A stretch of 64,000 nt of DNA. It comes from Nymphaea colorata. Its lineage: Eukaryota > Streptophyta > Magnoliopsida > Nymphaeales > Nymphaeaceae. Below, piece after piece: positions 34,301 through 46,964 of the stretch. A program made the translations under genes and the position numbers. Every line of letters begins with the position of its first letter. Position 1 is the first letter of the stretch. Location of the stretch: contig NC_045141.1 of the NCBI RefSeq assembly GCF_008831285.2, positions 14,368,106 through 14,432,105 on the forward strand, read 5' to 3'. The notes under the pieces are model-generated. The model had not been told where the DNA came from. It saw only the letters and a list, made by a program, of their open reading frames with translations, and did not search any database.

Positions 34301-35194
34301 ACCTTGGTGGTGGTGGAGGTGGAGGTGTCCAGTCGCCAGTGGCTGGTTGGTGGTTCAGGTCATTTTTTTCTGCACATATGCCAAAGGGAGAGTGCTATGT
34401 AATTGTAGCTTGAGAATTGTTTAGATCTGTAAAATAATTTTAATTATTAGAGGATTTGCCATCTGCATTCATTTTTTTTCGTTGAATTGCATCTTCGACA
34501 TGTATAGCGGTGAAGTAGGCGTCTCTCCTATTGCTTTTTGTACTTATCTAGAGGCACCTTTTGTTTTCTTTGGACATGATTTATGGAAGTTAGTGCTTTT
34601 TGGGATCCAAAAGGTCTCTTGCAAAAGATGGATTATAAACAGTGTGCTGAATTTGTCGGTCACACTCGCTCTTTTAACATTCCATACCATTTTCGTACAA
34701 AATGTAGGCATAAATCTCGGTCATCAAAACAGTAGAAATCTACCTAAAGTGGCGTTGCGATTTCAAAATAAGATCTTAAAAGTCAATAACATCCTTTTAA
34801 GCTTATAAAACTCACTTTTATGTTGATTTCCATAGTGTAAAACATAAAGATTAATAAAGTTTCAGTTAAAATAATAAGTGGTCATCATGCATATATATGC
34901 TTTGTTAATTTTTTTTTTGCCTTTCATATTGATATGTATGCTCATTTGTACATGATCTGTATTTTTACTGAATTAGTTTCAGTATGTACATAGACAAGTT
35001 ATGACTGTGTGCATACATGTGTGTGTGTGTGTGTGAGAGAGAAAGAGAAAGAGAGAGAGAGAAAGAGAGAGTATTGAATTTAATGTATTAATGTACTTAT
35101 TTTATTACATGATGATACATAACATCATAAGTAGGATTCAGTTAATGGGCACCAACATGAATAAGATAGTGAGCAACAACAACTGGTGATTTGC
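34301..35194. other. 3' flank of the ARM-repeat gene and intergenic DNA
   Basis: The 3' UTR probably ends within about 150 bp, near AT-rich AAATAATTTTAATTATTA at about 34432. A GT then GA microsatellite lies at 35019-35069. The open frame at 34482-34808 has no recognisable family. Confidence 0.45.
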
Positions 35195-36141
35195 TTAGGC
35201 ACTTTGGATGGGCTTGGCAATGAGAGAGTATACACGGTCCATGGATTCATGCTCCAAGACACCGACACCATCTTCATAGTCATATAAGCACTGAGAGACC
35301 CTCGCAATGTTGAGAGCCACGTTCATGCAGGAACGAGAGAAGGCGGCCTGCTGCTGAGACAAGAGCAGCTCCCTGTTCAACCTCCTCCATGCATCCCTTA
35401 ACAAGTTTCTTATGTGTTGTGCTTGCTCCTCTGCTACCCTTGCCTCGTTCATGTAAATCTGGACCGATCTAGGCAGGTTGCCTCTCCGGAGTCCAATCTT
35501 AGATGAAGAGTTTAATATATAAAGAGAAAATCATCAGCCCCTCAGAAAGGAAAAACAGAACAAGAATGTTGTCAACTATGAAACAAATACTAGTTAACTG
35601 GGTCTAATATATAAGCAAGACAGAAAGCAACTTAGTAAAGTAAACTAACCTCGGATCTCTGGAGGTCAGCCAAGAGACGAACTATGTCGACGACGAGTTG
35701 ATGATGTTGGACTCAGATTGCAGCTGCTGGATTTGCTTGTTCCTCAATGTTATGGGAGAGGAAGAAGTAGGCGGGGAGGAGAATAGGGCTGGTCATGGCT
35801 GCCCGGATATTGTTCAGATATTCCTCAAGCCTTGGTATCTGTTTAGCATGGTGCCATTTTGCCTCAACCAAGTAAGCTCTGCACACACTCGCCTACTGCC
35901 CAAGAGTAGAAGAGAGAAAGTCAATTACAAAAGTGAAGCTAGTATGTTAATGAGATGATGTGAAGAGTAGAAGAGAAATTAGATAGAGAAAGTGTTGTAC
36001 CGCTCTCCTCATGTGTGAAGTGATATCACGGCCATCCCTCCTGACGACAGTGCAACTAATCTGGTTGATTGTGTTGTAGACAGCTGCATAGAAGGCTCTC
36101 AGAGGTCGTTTGATGGCCATAGGACGCATGGAACAGAACAC

Positions 36142-39100
36142 ACATGTCTTGTCTAATCGAATTTTTCATCAAATACTATCTACAGGATAGGCTATAAATC
36201 ATTTTTTTGTTCCACTTTGTTCCAAGCTAACTCTTGGAACAGACAAAACTCTATCATGCCCCCGACGACCACGAGCCCGCGACCCCAAGCCACCGACCTC
36301 CGTCGCCCAAGCCTTTCTGTTTCTCTCCTTCTCCTTCGTCTCCGCGGGAGGGCGATGGCTGGACAGAGTTTCTTGCAGCAGGGCGTCTTCCAACGGCTCC
36401 TCAGCAGGCGTCCTTGAGCAGCTCCTCAGCAGGGCGTCTTCCAGCAGCTCATGGGCAGCGGCTTGTGGTGGTGATAGGTAAACTCTCTCTCCCTCTCTGC
36501 TCGTTTTTTCTGGCCCCTGTCGATATCTAATCCATTTTGTCTTTTTATTTATCTCATTGATTCTTGCTTCGTAAATAAGGGGCGCTCTGTTAGATTCCAT
36601 TGGTGATCTTGTAATAATGCTTTGAGACTTCATATAAATACTTTGTAACTTGTAAGAATTGAAAGGAATGGAGTGCCCTAATTACTCTGTTCTAAGGCTG
36701 ATGTAACTTTGTTATCCCCTGTTTCTCCCTGTGCTGAATCTAATTGAACACAGAACGCATTGTGGAACACGATTTTTCCATCAAAATCGTCATTCCAAGG
36801 GGATACTAAATGAGGCATGGTTGGAGGAAAAAAAGTTATTTCCAGCATGCTTAGGAGAATACATGTTTCTTTTGCTTTGATCCACACATATCCAGGTTGG
36901 AATTATATTATTCTTCATATCTGCTTTGACAGCTAATTTTTCATATTCAACTTAAGAAAAGAGCTTTTGAATGAGCGACAAGTTTAGGCTGAAACACAGA
37001 TCTGTTCGGTTGGTCCAACCTGTCTTCATGCCTATCCTGATTTCTCATCCATTCTTTACTGTTCGGCAATCAGACATGCTGCCATATCTCCAATAAATCA
37101 GCGAGTTCGCCACTCAAAAATAAAATAGCTGCTGCTATGAGTAAAAATTTTCAGTTCCCACCTTCTTAATCAAAATTTGTGAAAGCATGTGCTAAGAAAT
37201 GTACTTTTCATCCCTCAAGATGTAAAACCGATATACACATCAGTATCACAACAAAAATGTTGTCTTTCCATGATAAGATTGTGTGCTGTTCTGAAATTTG
37301 GCGCTTTGACATTCCAGACAATCAATGAAATGCTTTATTCTGAAACCAGTAGATTTTTTATGAAGTTGGTTCTCATCAATATATTGGACTTCTTGTCATA
37401 AGCACAAACAAAACCAACATTTTCCTTTTATGAAAACAATGGTGGAAATGAAACAAATAGTGAACAGCATGATTCAATCAATTTCGAATTCATGTACCCA
37501 ATACCCACATGATGTGCCCAAAGATCTATTCGCTGTGAAAAAATAATTGTATATATAGCTAGTCCATTATTGAGCACCATGAAAAATGAGATAGAAAGAC
37601 AAGCTTCTTATTCTGTTTCTGCAGGATTAATCAGGAACGGGCATAGACAACTGGCAAAGCTCTCTGTGAATTTTATCAGTAGGTACTCTTGAGCTTGTTC
37701 AATTCCTCGAAATATGAAGCCGAACCAGCGATCAGCTGGACAGAACTCTGGCTGATAGGAATGAGCAACTAACAATTTGAAAGCCCATGAGACTCGAAGT
37801 TAGCTTGGCGGCCCTTGAAAGTCCATTACTGAAGGCAGATTTTTCTTTTTAGTTTGTAACAGAAGGCAGCTAACCATTTGAGTTATCGAACTTCATATCT
37901 GCTCACATTTTCACTGCATTTCTCAATCATTCGCCCCATTCTCATCTGAATTGATTTATTCTTAGTCACGATTATGTACCTCCACTTTTCTACGCCTTTC
38001 CATCTAGGACAAGGCCATCTCCTTATTCCCTTAATATACTGTCGAGTTGAAGAGAGTAACCATAAGTCTAACCTGAATTAGTTTGAATGCCTATAAGCAA
38101 ATATGATTTTCCATCTATAAACTCCTTTGGTTTTGTGAGAACTTAGCATTTGCTGGCTTGTACTCTGCTTCCTGTCCATTTCCTTGCCTTCCGCTTCTTG
38201 CTGCTTCCTTACAGTAACCATCAATGAGGAGCAGCCTTGTGGCACCAGCCAACTTTGGAAGATCTGTATGGAAATGTTAGCATGGCTCAGGTATTAGTGA
38301 CATCAGGTATTTGTCTTACTGTATCTATGCAGTCAGATGTCCTACAAGCAATATGAGGTTAGGCCACTGTTGAGTAGTCTTGCAGAGGCCCCTTGGCCCT
38401 TGCCAAGCCTCCGAAGTCCCTGCCCCCATGTTTTGTAATTGGTCACTACTGCATGTGGTGGTGGGTTGTTAGTATGGTTAACAGACAACCATTTTGAAAG
38501 GGCACCACATTCCACTGCATCTCCCATTCCTTCAATCCTCATCTTTAGCATCTGCACACCACTCTCGCCATTGGATTTCCACACTGCATATACCATTCCT
38601 GACTACTATGGCTCAGGTATTAGTGACATCAGGTATTTGTCTTACTGTATCTATGCAGTCAGATGTCCTACAAGCAAAATGAGGTTAGGCCACTGTTGAG
38701 TAGTCTTGCAGAGGCCCCTTGCCAAGCCTCCGAAGTCCCTGCCCCTATGTTTTGTAATTGGTCACTACTGCATGTGGTGGTGGGTTGTTAGTATGGTTAA
38801 CAGACAACCATTTTGAAAGGGCACCACATTCCGCTGCATCTCCCATTCCTTCAATCCTCATCTTTAGCATCTGCACACCACTCTCGCCATTGGATTTCCA
38901 CACTGCATATACCATTCCTGAGTACTTTCAGAATATAAACTTTGTTGTCTGAAAACCTGGTTTTGAGCAGGGACAGCGTGAATTGGTTCTATCGGTAACA
39001 TGCATTAGTGCAGGTCCATGAACCACAGCGTGTTGTTTATAGGTTTCAGCCTTTGCATTGTGAAGCTGCTTTGAAGTAGACGAGAACAAGCAAGCATAGG

Positions 39101-40042
39101 CATCCTTTGCAGCTGCTGCAGGTATAATCTCCCTTTTAACAAGCAAGCATAAGCATCCTGTTGGAGCTACAAAACATTAGAAATATCATAGTGATATATA
39201 TCGGTGTGTAAAATAAGAACATCGTTCTGGTCATCTGAGAAGGACATCTCATGTTCATAAATTTGTGCAAGTGATTGACCACCATCTAAATTTTGAATCT
39301 TAATGTATATGAAAGGTTTACCTGCTAAACTGCCATCGTTGCACAAATGGGAAATGTTAGTTGTTAAAACCTCTATGTTGCTGCAATGCTTGTTGTCTTT
39401 TGTGTGTGCTTGTGCCTTTCCTAGCTATTTAAGAGTTAGTGCAGCCGTTGTCGAAATTGCTGCATTACATGGTTCCAGACCATCTTCGTAACCTTGCAGC
39501 TAAGATGGTGGTTGGTTTCAGCAGCCCTGTCGCAGAGCAAACACTTGTGGACCAGCTGAATTCCCATTCTTTGGACATGCAAGAAACAAAAACCCAGCTG
39601 CTCTGGCACATCCTCCTACTTTCTAGAAGGCTTCTCTCCATGGTTGCTCCTCATCTCGCTTCCTTGTGATGTTCCAGATATGCTTGGAGCTGAAATCGCT
39701 ATGTACCCCATAGCTCCAAACCAGGACATCATGATTAGTTGATATCTTAAATGGATGGAACGATGTAACTTTTTCTTTTAACCGTTAGTCTTAAGGTTAG
39801 TTTAATTCTTGTATGTCTAACACTCTCATTATATTATATGTCATTGTCCATGAGAACAGGACAAGATGTTCTGTCCATCCTTTTCCAATAGACAGCAATC
39901 AAATGACTTCTCAATGACTGTGGCGGCTGCTCTGCTGTTTTAAGATCCCACCTATGTATATACAATATTCAGCACCCTCATTGGCTCCTAACTATGTGAA
40001 GCAGAAACTAAAGATAGAGTTGCTCCCTCTAACCAACCATAA
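36142..40042. other. Expanded intron 4 of the terpene synthase pseudogene
   Basis: About 3.9 kb separates exon 4 from exon 5, where TPS introns are usually around 100-200 bp, so insertion is likely. A GC-rich patch at 36217-36480 contains a CTCCTCAGCAGG/GGGCGTCTTCCA motif repeated about three times; the open frames there are products of that repeat. 36500-38280 and 38930-40040 hold no recognisable gene or element ends. An open frame at 39439-39669 matches nothing I know. Confidence 0.5.
38283..38925 (+). repeat. ~326 bp tandem duplication (two units)
   Basis: The segment from GGCTCAGGTATTAGTGACAT to CATATACCATTCCTGA occurs at about 38283-38606 and again at 38609-38925. The second unit has a short deletion (the first has CCCCTTGGCCCTTGCC, the second CCCCTTGCC) and a few substitutions. 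It lies within the expanded TPS intron. Confidence 0.9.
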
Positions 40043-41559
40043 TCATCCTTTACCTTTCAACAACTTGCACAAAGCGTTCGAGCTCCTCAAGAGACTGATG
40101 TTTGTCGAAGACGTCCTCAACGGTGGCCATCAAGTAGGAGACGTAGCAAGTTGCATCCGTACATAAAAACTGTGGCTCATGCATCTGCCCCACCGCCATG
40201 AAGTAACTCTCCACCAACCTATCTTTGGCAAAGCAAATGTGCTCGGCCAAGCCCAAGTCCTCCACCACCTGCAAACGCCCAAAACAAAGGACTCATGGTT
40301 GATTATTAGTGGACCCAATGATGCAAACCAGCAACAATGTAACATATAAGACATTCATTACTGATATACATTATACATAGGACATTAGTTACTGCATTAT
40401 TATCAACTATTAAACAAGTTACTTGGGCAAAAGTGTAATAATGAATTGCACCCGGATAATTCCCTGAGCTCTCTTTAGTGGATTGTCTGCACTATGTTGA
40501 AGTCCAGCCTAGCAAACTCATGCATCACTTGGCTTCTTCATCTCGAATGTCTCAATGAACTCTCGGGCCTCAACCCTGCGAACCCTTCTGTGGAACAGAA
40601 CCGGCAAAGCACACTGTACCTGGTGAGACATCCTCTAGTCCATGCGACTTATCCTTCATATTGCTATGAAGAGAAGGCTAAAGCTTCTTCCAACACAGTT
40701 TCTCCTTTATACGCTAGTTGTGATGCTTCGTAGAGGCTCAATAACCCTCTCACATCCTCACGAAAATTCTCAGAGAACTGGCCAGACTGTTCCCTGAATC
40801 TACTAAAGCACTCTACCAAATGCAAAAAGAAACTTTAACGGTTAGTTTCAATTAACACATTTGTAATAGATAGTCTAAATTAAAAACTAATTATTGAGTC
40901 AATACTTTGGAATTAACACACTCTATATGCATATATATGTATACCTGTAGAAACATTATAGCCATATGGCCTCAAAATTCCGAACCAAAGTGAAGAAGAG
41001 TAGAGGTCCTCAAATCCTCTAGTGCTCGTGGATATGGCATCTAGCGATCACATGATCTCACTCTCAAATGATAGGCTACACCTAATTATTCGAGTCAATC
41101 GATTAGCTCCAACTGAGCCACTTGCTCAGTTGTAGATGTTATTTGTCGGACTTCTCTTCTCAATTCTTCAACTATGGTCCTTTGTGTTTCAATCTGCTCA
41201 CATTTTCATGTCTTTGAATTAGGATCACATCATGATACCAAAATAAACAAAATAATAGTGTCAGATCAGAGGTATGGAAACTTACTGATGTTGCGCTGGT
41301 AATGGACTGGATGAAGTCATAGTTTCATGTACTTGGCTGGTATTTGGAGGGCCTCTTTTGAGAAGCAAACCTACCGCAGCCCTCAGCCCTAAGCTCACAT
41401 CTCACAAGGGTGGTGCTTCATGGCTTAACCCAGCCTTGGTATTAGGAGCAAGCTTGGGAGAAGTAATGAAAGGAGTGGAAAGGGGGGCAAGATGAGCAGT
41501 CATTAACCACTATCTGTATTTGTTGTTGAATGCTGAATACTTTCAATGTCTCTTAGATT

Positions 41560-42200
41560 ACTTAACTTATGATTGGTTTGCTAGTTTATATAGAGCTGCA
41601 TCCAAGTGTACGTTGTGTGTCTATAATGGTTAGAAAATTTTAATGAGGTTCAATCTCTTAAAATATGGTGTTTGCGTAAGCTATGAATGTTTGATGTTTT
41701 TTTTCTTTGTATATGAATAAACTACATTAAACTATGATACTTGCCTAAGCCATAATTATTTAGTACTTTTATTTTCTTTGCATATAAATAAAATGCATTC
41801 TTTCTTCACGTTTTTTATATGCATTATAATTCGACACTTATTAGCTAATGTTCGCCACTTAAAACCATTTTTATCAAAGACCATGTTTATTTTTTACATG
41901 TATTTGAGTAACTGCAACCCTTTACCTTTAAGAAGTGCAACTTGTTGTTTCAACGATATTACAAACATGGTTTACTAGCTTATAAAGAGCTGCATCCGAG
42001 TGCACATTGTATGTCTATAATGATTAGAGAATTTCAATGACGACCAACATTTTACATTACGATTGCTTACATAAGCTATAATTGTTTGACACACTTTCTT
42101 TGAGCAAAAATAAAATGCACTAAAAGATGGTGTTTGTGTAAGTTATAATTCTTTGTATAAATGTAGAATGTATTCATTGTTTCAATGAAAATTTTAATGG
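41560..42200. repeat. Diverged relatives of the long-arm MITE
   Basis: The motif chain GCTGCATCCRAGTGYAC, TGTCTATAATGRTTAGARAATTT, then GCTTACATAAGCTATAATT or variants, occurs at about 41590-41700 and again at 41985-42090, with partial copies at 41710-41770 and 42120-42180. It matches the arms and spacer of the element at 3543-3895 (for example AATTTTAAYGAGG, CTTAAAA and TTTTCTTTGTA). These are old, rearranged copies. Confidence 0.55.
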
Positions 42201-42400
42201 GTTGGTGTCGGTAGCCGGCCCACACGAGCCACCATGTGTTTCTGCCATTGTTTCGAGAGAAGCATGTAAGGGAAAAGAGGAAAAATAAAAGAATGATGAA
42301 AAGATGTCAACTATGACAAATGCAGAATACAAGTTTGTTAATAATGACAAGTCGTGTCAGCTAAGTTACATTTGGACCAAACATGTGGCAGACCACATAC

Positions 42401-43219
42401 GTAAGTCACCAGGGTGCGTTTTTTAGGCCCCCGCACCCACGTTGACACGATGCGGGTGCGGATACGGGTGCTGATGCGACCTAGATTCGCACCCCACAAG
42501 CACCCGACTGGTGGAGCTGCCCGCTCCAACATCCATCCCACGGGCTTTCGGTTCTCCTTCCGCCTCCTCCTCTCTGAACTTGAGCTCCTGAGCTCCTGCC
42601 ATTTCCTCCAAGCACACGGTCAGCCTCCTCAAGCTGAACCAGCGTTCCGGCCGCCTGCAAGACTCATTCCCTTCCCTGGCCGGGTCTCCCACCGACTCCC
42701 ACCAATGACTGTCCCCCCTCCCACGACATCTGCGATTCTGCAAAAGAGAGAGAGAGAAAGAGAGCGGCACTTGTTTGAAACTTGAAAGGGGAAGAAGACC
42801 ACGGAATGGGATTAGGGTTAGGTTAGTTACTTATAAGCCCTTCAACTTTTTAGTATTTACCCAAAGAAAGCCATTTTCATGAAACCCACCGAGGTAATAT
42901 GGATTTCGGATCAAATCTAAAGTCTATCCAACTTAGAAGTCTACCCAACTTAGCCTTAATCCCCATAAAATCAGCCAATGCTTCTTTTAATCGCTGAGCA
43001 CTGGTTTTGTTTTCCGGTGGCAGAGGTTGAGTTACACTTGTTTTCATTAAATTGTTAATGTAGGGTCATCATTGTTAATATATATTTTATTATTATTATT
43101 ATTATAAATTAATAATAATAATAACAAATACTGTCGCCGCATCGTCACACCTAAATTTTTTGAGATGTGGTGCACCAACACAGGCACCGGCACCCGCACC
43201 CCGCACTTTGGTGACATAG
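42401..43219. mobile_element. hAT-like non-autonomous element, family copy 2 (819 bp)
   Basis: The ends GTAAGTCACCAGGGTG and the complement of CACTTTGGTGACATAG are inverted. Flanks CCACATAC (42393-42400 and 43220-43227) are a perfect 8 bp target duplication. GTCACC lies four bases from each tip, exactly as in the copy at 31656-32630. Shared features are the GCGGGTGCGG/CCGCACCC subterminal repeats, the AATAATAATAATAA run before the right end and the CTAAATTTTTT block. There is no transposase frame, and the open frames within are GC-rich artefacts. Confidence 0.88.
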
Positions 43220-43439
43220 CCACATACACTTCAAATTTCATGAAAGATCATACCTATATGCATCAAAAAGCATCTAAAGTACCATATATTCTGAAAATTT
43301 CATTAAAAAAATTAAAATCCAGTGCTTACTATAATTGCAAGGTTTACATTGATACCTATATGAGATTAAAAACTTTTAATCTGGGTTTAAAATTTTAAGT
43401 AAATCGCCCACGAAAAGTTTCAATATAGGTTGCAACTTG

Positions 43440-45245
43440 CAAGCAGTGGCTGAGCTCACACCAGCCCAACATATTGATGTCATAAATAATTTATTCATTT
43501 ATAAATAATGCTCACCCAAAAAATATTAGAGTTTTTTAATGAGCGCTTCTCAACAAAAAGTTTTTAGCTATGCCATTGGTTACAAGATAGTTAACTTGGT
43601 GGCATAAATATGCCTTCATTGATAGATAGATGACTTGGTGGCTGTGAATATGCCATTGAAGATGCTTTTCATCCCACATATGACGTAAGTCCCAAGCAAT
43701 CAATCTGTTGGCGTCCTGTCCATCCCATTTATAACAAATACTTTACAGAAAACATACTTTGTTTTTCAAGGATTACCAAATACACACCAATATTTGAACA
43801 TTTTTCATTTATCTTCGTGAATTTAATCTGTTTTTATTAGAAAGTTTTTTCTTTCATTGTACTGTTTATTTTTTTTATGTGTAATTTTGGTGATTAAAGT
43901 TATATATTTTTATTGGGTGCATCTGATTCAGGTCCGAGTTCAAACACTTAAAGTTTTTACATGAACATATCTAAAGGATTTTACAATTATTAAAAAACAT
44001 TAAGATTAAAAAAAATATATACCAACTCGATTGGGAGGGCAACTTGTGTGTTAAGGCATTAAGACATTGCATGGAATACTCTGACCACTCGATATGATGC
44101 GTTAGTATGTGTCATGTCAAGTGGTTGAAGCATTCCATCGCCGCAAGTGGAATGCCCTAACAAATGGTTGAGTTGTTTCTACCTTTTTAACTTTCAACAT
44201 AAATTATTCTCGTTGCGTTTAAATCTGGATCTGAATCTTAATCGAACCCGACTCCAACTAAAATTTGAATATGCATGCGAATCTGATCCTGTTTTGGCAA
44301 AAAATCCATCGCAGATTGTACGAACCCAATCAAGTCTGACTAAGCAAAGGCTAATCAAGATCTAAGCTGAACCGGTTTGTGTTCTTAAAACTAAATCCAA
44401 AGTTCATCAACTGTTCAAAATATCAGATAGCACAATTCGATTTCATTACTTAGTAGATCCAGTTGATGTTCCTTTGGTTTGGATCCTTCGAGTATGACGG
44501 GGAAGAAACTAATCCGATTTGGTTGGTTAGTTAATTAGTGGGGATGTGATTGGATCTAAAGTTACGACCCGAACAAAGACCCGACTGGTTTATTCCTCGA
44601 CAAGGAAAAATTATAACGTTGGAATCGATAATTTGAATTCGGGATGCAAGTCCGAGACAAAACAAACGTGAAATTTGATGAAAATGCCAATACAGGGCAG
44701 GTGCAAATGTTTGATTTCGGATCTGATTCAGTCTCGAAAACACAGATCCGACATTTTACACTGCTGTACGAGTGGGTAGGCCGGTTCGACTCAGTTTTTT
44801 ATGAAAAAGTATTTTTAATAAATAAACGTATTTAATTTTTGTATTAATTAAAACTAAATAGCATGTAGTATAAGTATCTTTTTAGAATCATGTAGCATTT
44901 TATTATTTAAAAAATAACAAACTTAATATTTCACAAACAAAAACATATAATTAGTTGATAATTTCAATTGACATATTCACAAACAAGAACATATAATTAG
45001 TCGATAATTTCAATTAACATATGGTTGAGGGTAAGCTTGGGTATCTAGTTGGGTACCTGACAACTTGGGTTCGAGTCTGGACCCTGCCGAGTGGACTCAA
45101 CTAAGCTCCACTTATAAGATTGGTTTAATATTATTTTATATATATATATTATTTTAATATAATTAATTAGATTTATATATTATTTTATATTAAAATATAT
45201 ATTTTTAATTTTAATTGGATCGAATCGGGTCAAAGTTTTCAATGT
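43440..45245 (-). repeat. ~1.7 kb dispersed repeat, copy 2 (inverted partner of 4895-6640)
   Basis: Reverse complement of the upstream copy over most of its length (see CATGGAATACTCTGACCACT at 44072). A 40 bp internal tandem (ACATATTCACAAACAAGAAC core, 44936-45008) is private to this copy. It ends just before the GC-rich upstream region of the PAP gene. Confidence 0.65.
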
Positions 45246-46964
45246 CGGGTTGAACCCAAGCTCGGGTTGCGTGTCGAGCTAGCAAGAGGCCTGGTTCCTG
45301 GGCAGGCTGACCCGGTCCGAATGTTCGGAGTCATTGCGATCCGAACCCGAACCGGCCCAATGAAAGGGAAGCCGCCGGTATCTGACATGGCGGGGCCCGG
45401 CAGCATCGTGATCGCGTGCCGTTTGTTTCGCACACCCGCCATTTTCCCTTCCTCTGGTGTTGTCGTTACGTCTCGTGGACTCTATCCCTGTCCTGCTTAT
45501 TTCGGATCCGTCGATCCCTTTCCCTTCTCCTCCCTCGCTTCCTGCCCACTGCGAGCTGCACCATAAGGTTCTCTCTCTCTCTCTCTCTCTGTAGGCGTCT
45601 TGCTTGTGGGAATCAAATGTTACTGCAGATTGTCTTCTTTGCTGTTTCTTAAGTGGCGGTGTTGAGTTAAACCTTCGTTACAAAGGATTTGCAAGTGAGC
45701 CTTTGATGCCCGATAAGTTGTTTTTCTTGATTAAATTGACGGTTGGTCTTCTAGCTGCTTTGCGTGGCTAAAAATAGTGGGTGATCTGTTTCTGAGCTCT
45801 CATGCTTCTGGCAGTCAGCCTATAGCTTGGGCAGTTCCCGAAATCGAAGATTTATTTGCAGCTTGTCGAGAAAATTCCAGTGGCCGAGTTGGGTGTTTCT
45901 CTGTTTCGCAGATTTCCGTGGATGATGATTAGATGACACGCGGTCGGGCACGAAACTTCATGTAGATTTGCTAAATTATGTTGATTGGGAATTCGTGCAA
46001 AATCTTCGTCTTTTTCTGGAAAATTACGCTCTAATTCAAGGTGCTCCGTTTGATCAGTTAGAGGACGGAGGCAAAACGTTGCATCTCTAAGCTTTTTCTT
46101 ACTGAATGTAGCTAATTTTAAGCTCAACTCACCAGATTCATGGGTTTAGAATCACTTAATTTTACCTCAGCCATTTGGGCAATTTTCGTGCTGATCACAC
46201 CTATCTTGGTTTGATGGTTTCGCCCGTCAAGATGCTTTTATGCTTTGGCTGTTCCGCATTAGGATTCCTAGATATACAATTTCTCGTGCTATCTACTTTA
46301 GAATATGGTATCTTCCATATTGCTTTCTATACAGAACTCGTGCAAAACAATGAAGACTAAAATATAGGATAGCATGTCATGTGCGATTATAACAACCTTT
46401 TTGTTGTGGCCTTTTTTACTTTTTATTTTTATGTTTTTTTTTTCTGTTAATGCGGGATTCGTCTTTTCAAGTCGTACTGTGAGCGAAGTGAGATTATTAT
46501 ATGTTTGTTGCTATAGTAAGCACGGTTTTTCCAATTTGATTGTTAGCAATACATGAACTTGAGATGTGGGTTTTTATGTTTACTACATGATTAGCTTGTT
46601 TAAAAGGTCATAATCATTGAGTGTGATCATGAATAAGCATCTCAAGACTCAAAGCATGTATTCATTGTTTAATCTAGAAGTTCTTATGTCAAACCCTTGT
46701 TTTCCTAATTGTGAAGTTTATGTTTTGGTTTGCTGCGTAGGGTACTCCTGTATATTGTTTCTATTCAAATGGCTTTGGTTATGGTTGCAGTTGCTGGTGC
46801 TTTCTTTGGGTGATTCTTTTAGTGAAACTTTTAATCTTCATGTTTATATCCTACTATCTTCTTTGTATAGATTACTAACAAGCATGTTATGATATAAGCT
46901 CAGGGGAAATAATTTGATTTTCTTCTGACGTCATATTGATTTCAGGAACCAGGGCAGGGGCATA
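45246..46964 (+). promoter_or_regulatory. Promoter, 5' UTR exon and leader intron of the PAP gene (inferred)
   Basis: A GC-richer stretch (45246-45570) ends in a (CT)n run at 45570-45590, typical of plant 5' UTRs. An acceptor TTGATTTCAG at 46936-46945 lies 19 bases before the ATG at 46965, so the start codon sits in the second exon and a leader intron of roughly 1.3 kb is likely. The donor and transcription start cannot be fixed. I looked for the phosphate-starvation P1BS pattern GNATATNC by eye and do not claim one. Confidence 0.45.

Larger units (their letters stand above)
35195..41503 (-). pseudogene. Terpene synthase pseudogene, seven exons (TPS-b-like)
   Basis: Exons on the minus strand: 41503-41286, ~41200-40945, 40812-~40445, 40268-40043, ~36140-36001, 35895-35650 and 35497-35195. 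This is the classic seven-exon plant TPS layout, about 585 codons. Exon 1 has a Ser/Thr/Pro-rich transit-like start and KYQPST-stop-NYDFIQS, where the usual W is TGA. Exon 2 has VAYHLRV and several stops. Exon 3 has FREDVRGLLSLYEASQLAY and FARLDFNIVQTIH, with frameshifts and stops. Exon 4 is open, with CFAKDRLVES and EDVFD in place of DDxxD. Exon 5 has AVYNTINQISC. Exon 6 begins with TAG for the expected W, then AYLVEAKWHH, and has a TGA before VQHHQ. The NSE/DTE motif at the exon 6/7 join is degraded (ADLQRSE-IGLRR). Exon 7 is fully open (GNLPRSVQIYMNEARV to SLIAKPIQSA). Class I synthases of this type cyclise prenyl diphosphates in plastids; this copy cannot. Confidence 0.9.

Noticed and set aside
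36199-36633. 144-codon minus-strand frame in a GC-rich patch
   Set aside because: It consists largely of a repeated EDALL/LLEDALL motif from a tandem DNA repeat. There is no family signature and no splice support.
39439-39669. 76-codon frame (VVGFSSPVAEQTLVDQL region)
   Set aside because: It looks protein-like but matches no family I recognise. It lies in the expanded intron of a pseudogene without supporting splice sites.
45246-46964. Phosphate-starvation P1BS site upstream of the PAP gene
   Set aside because: Near matches such as GAATATGG and TGATATCC fail the GNATATNC pattern on inspection. I do not claim one.
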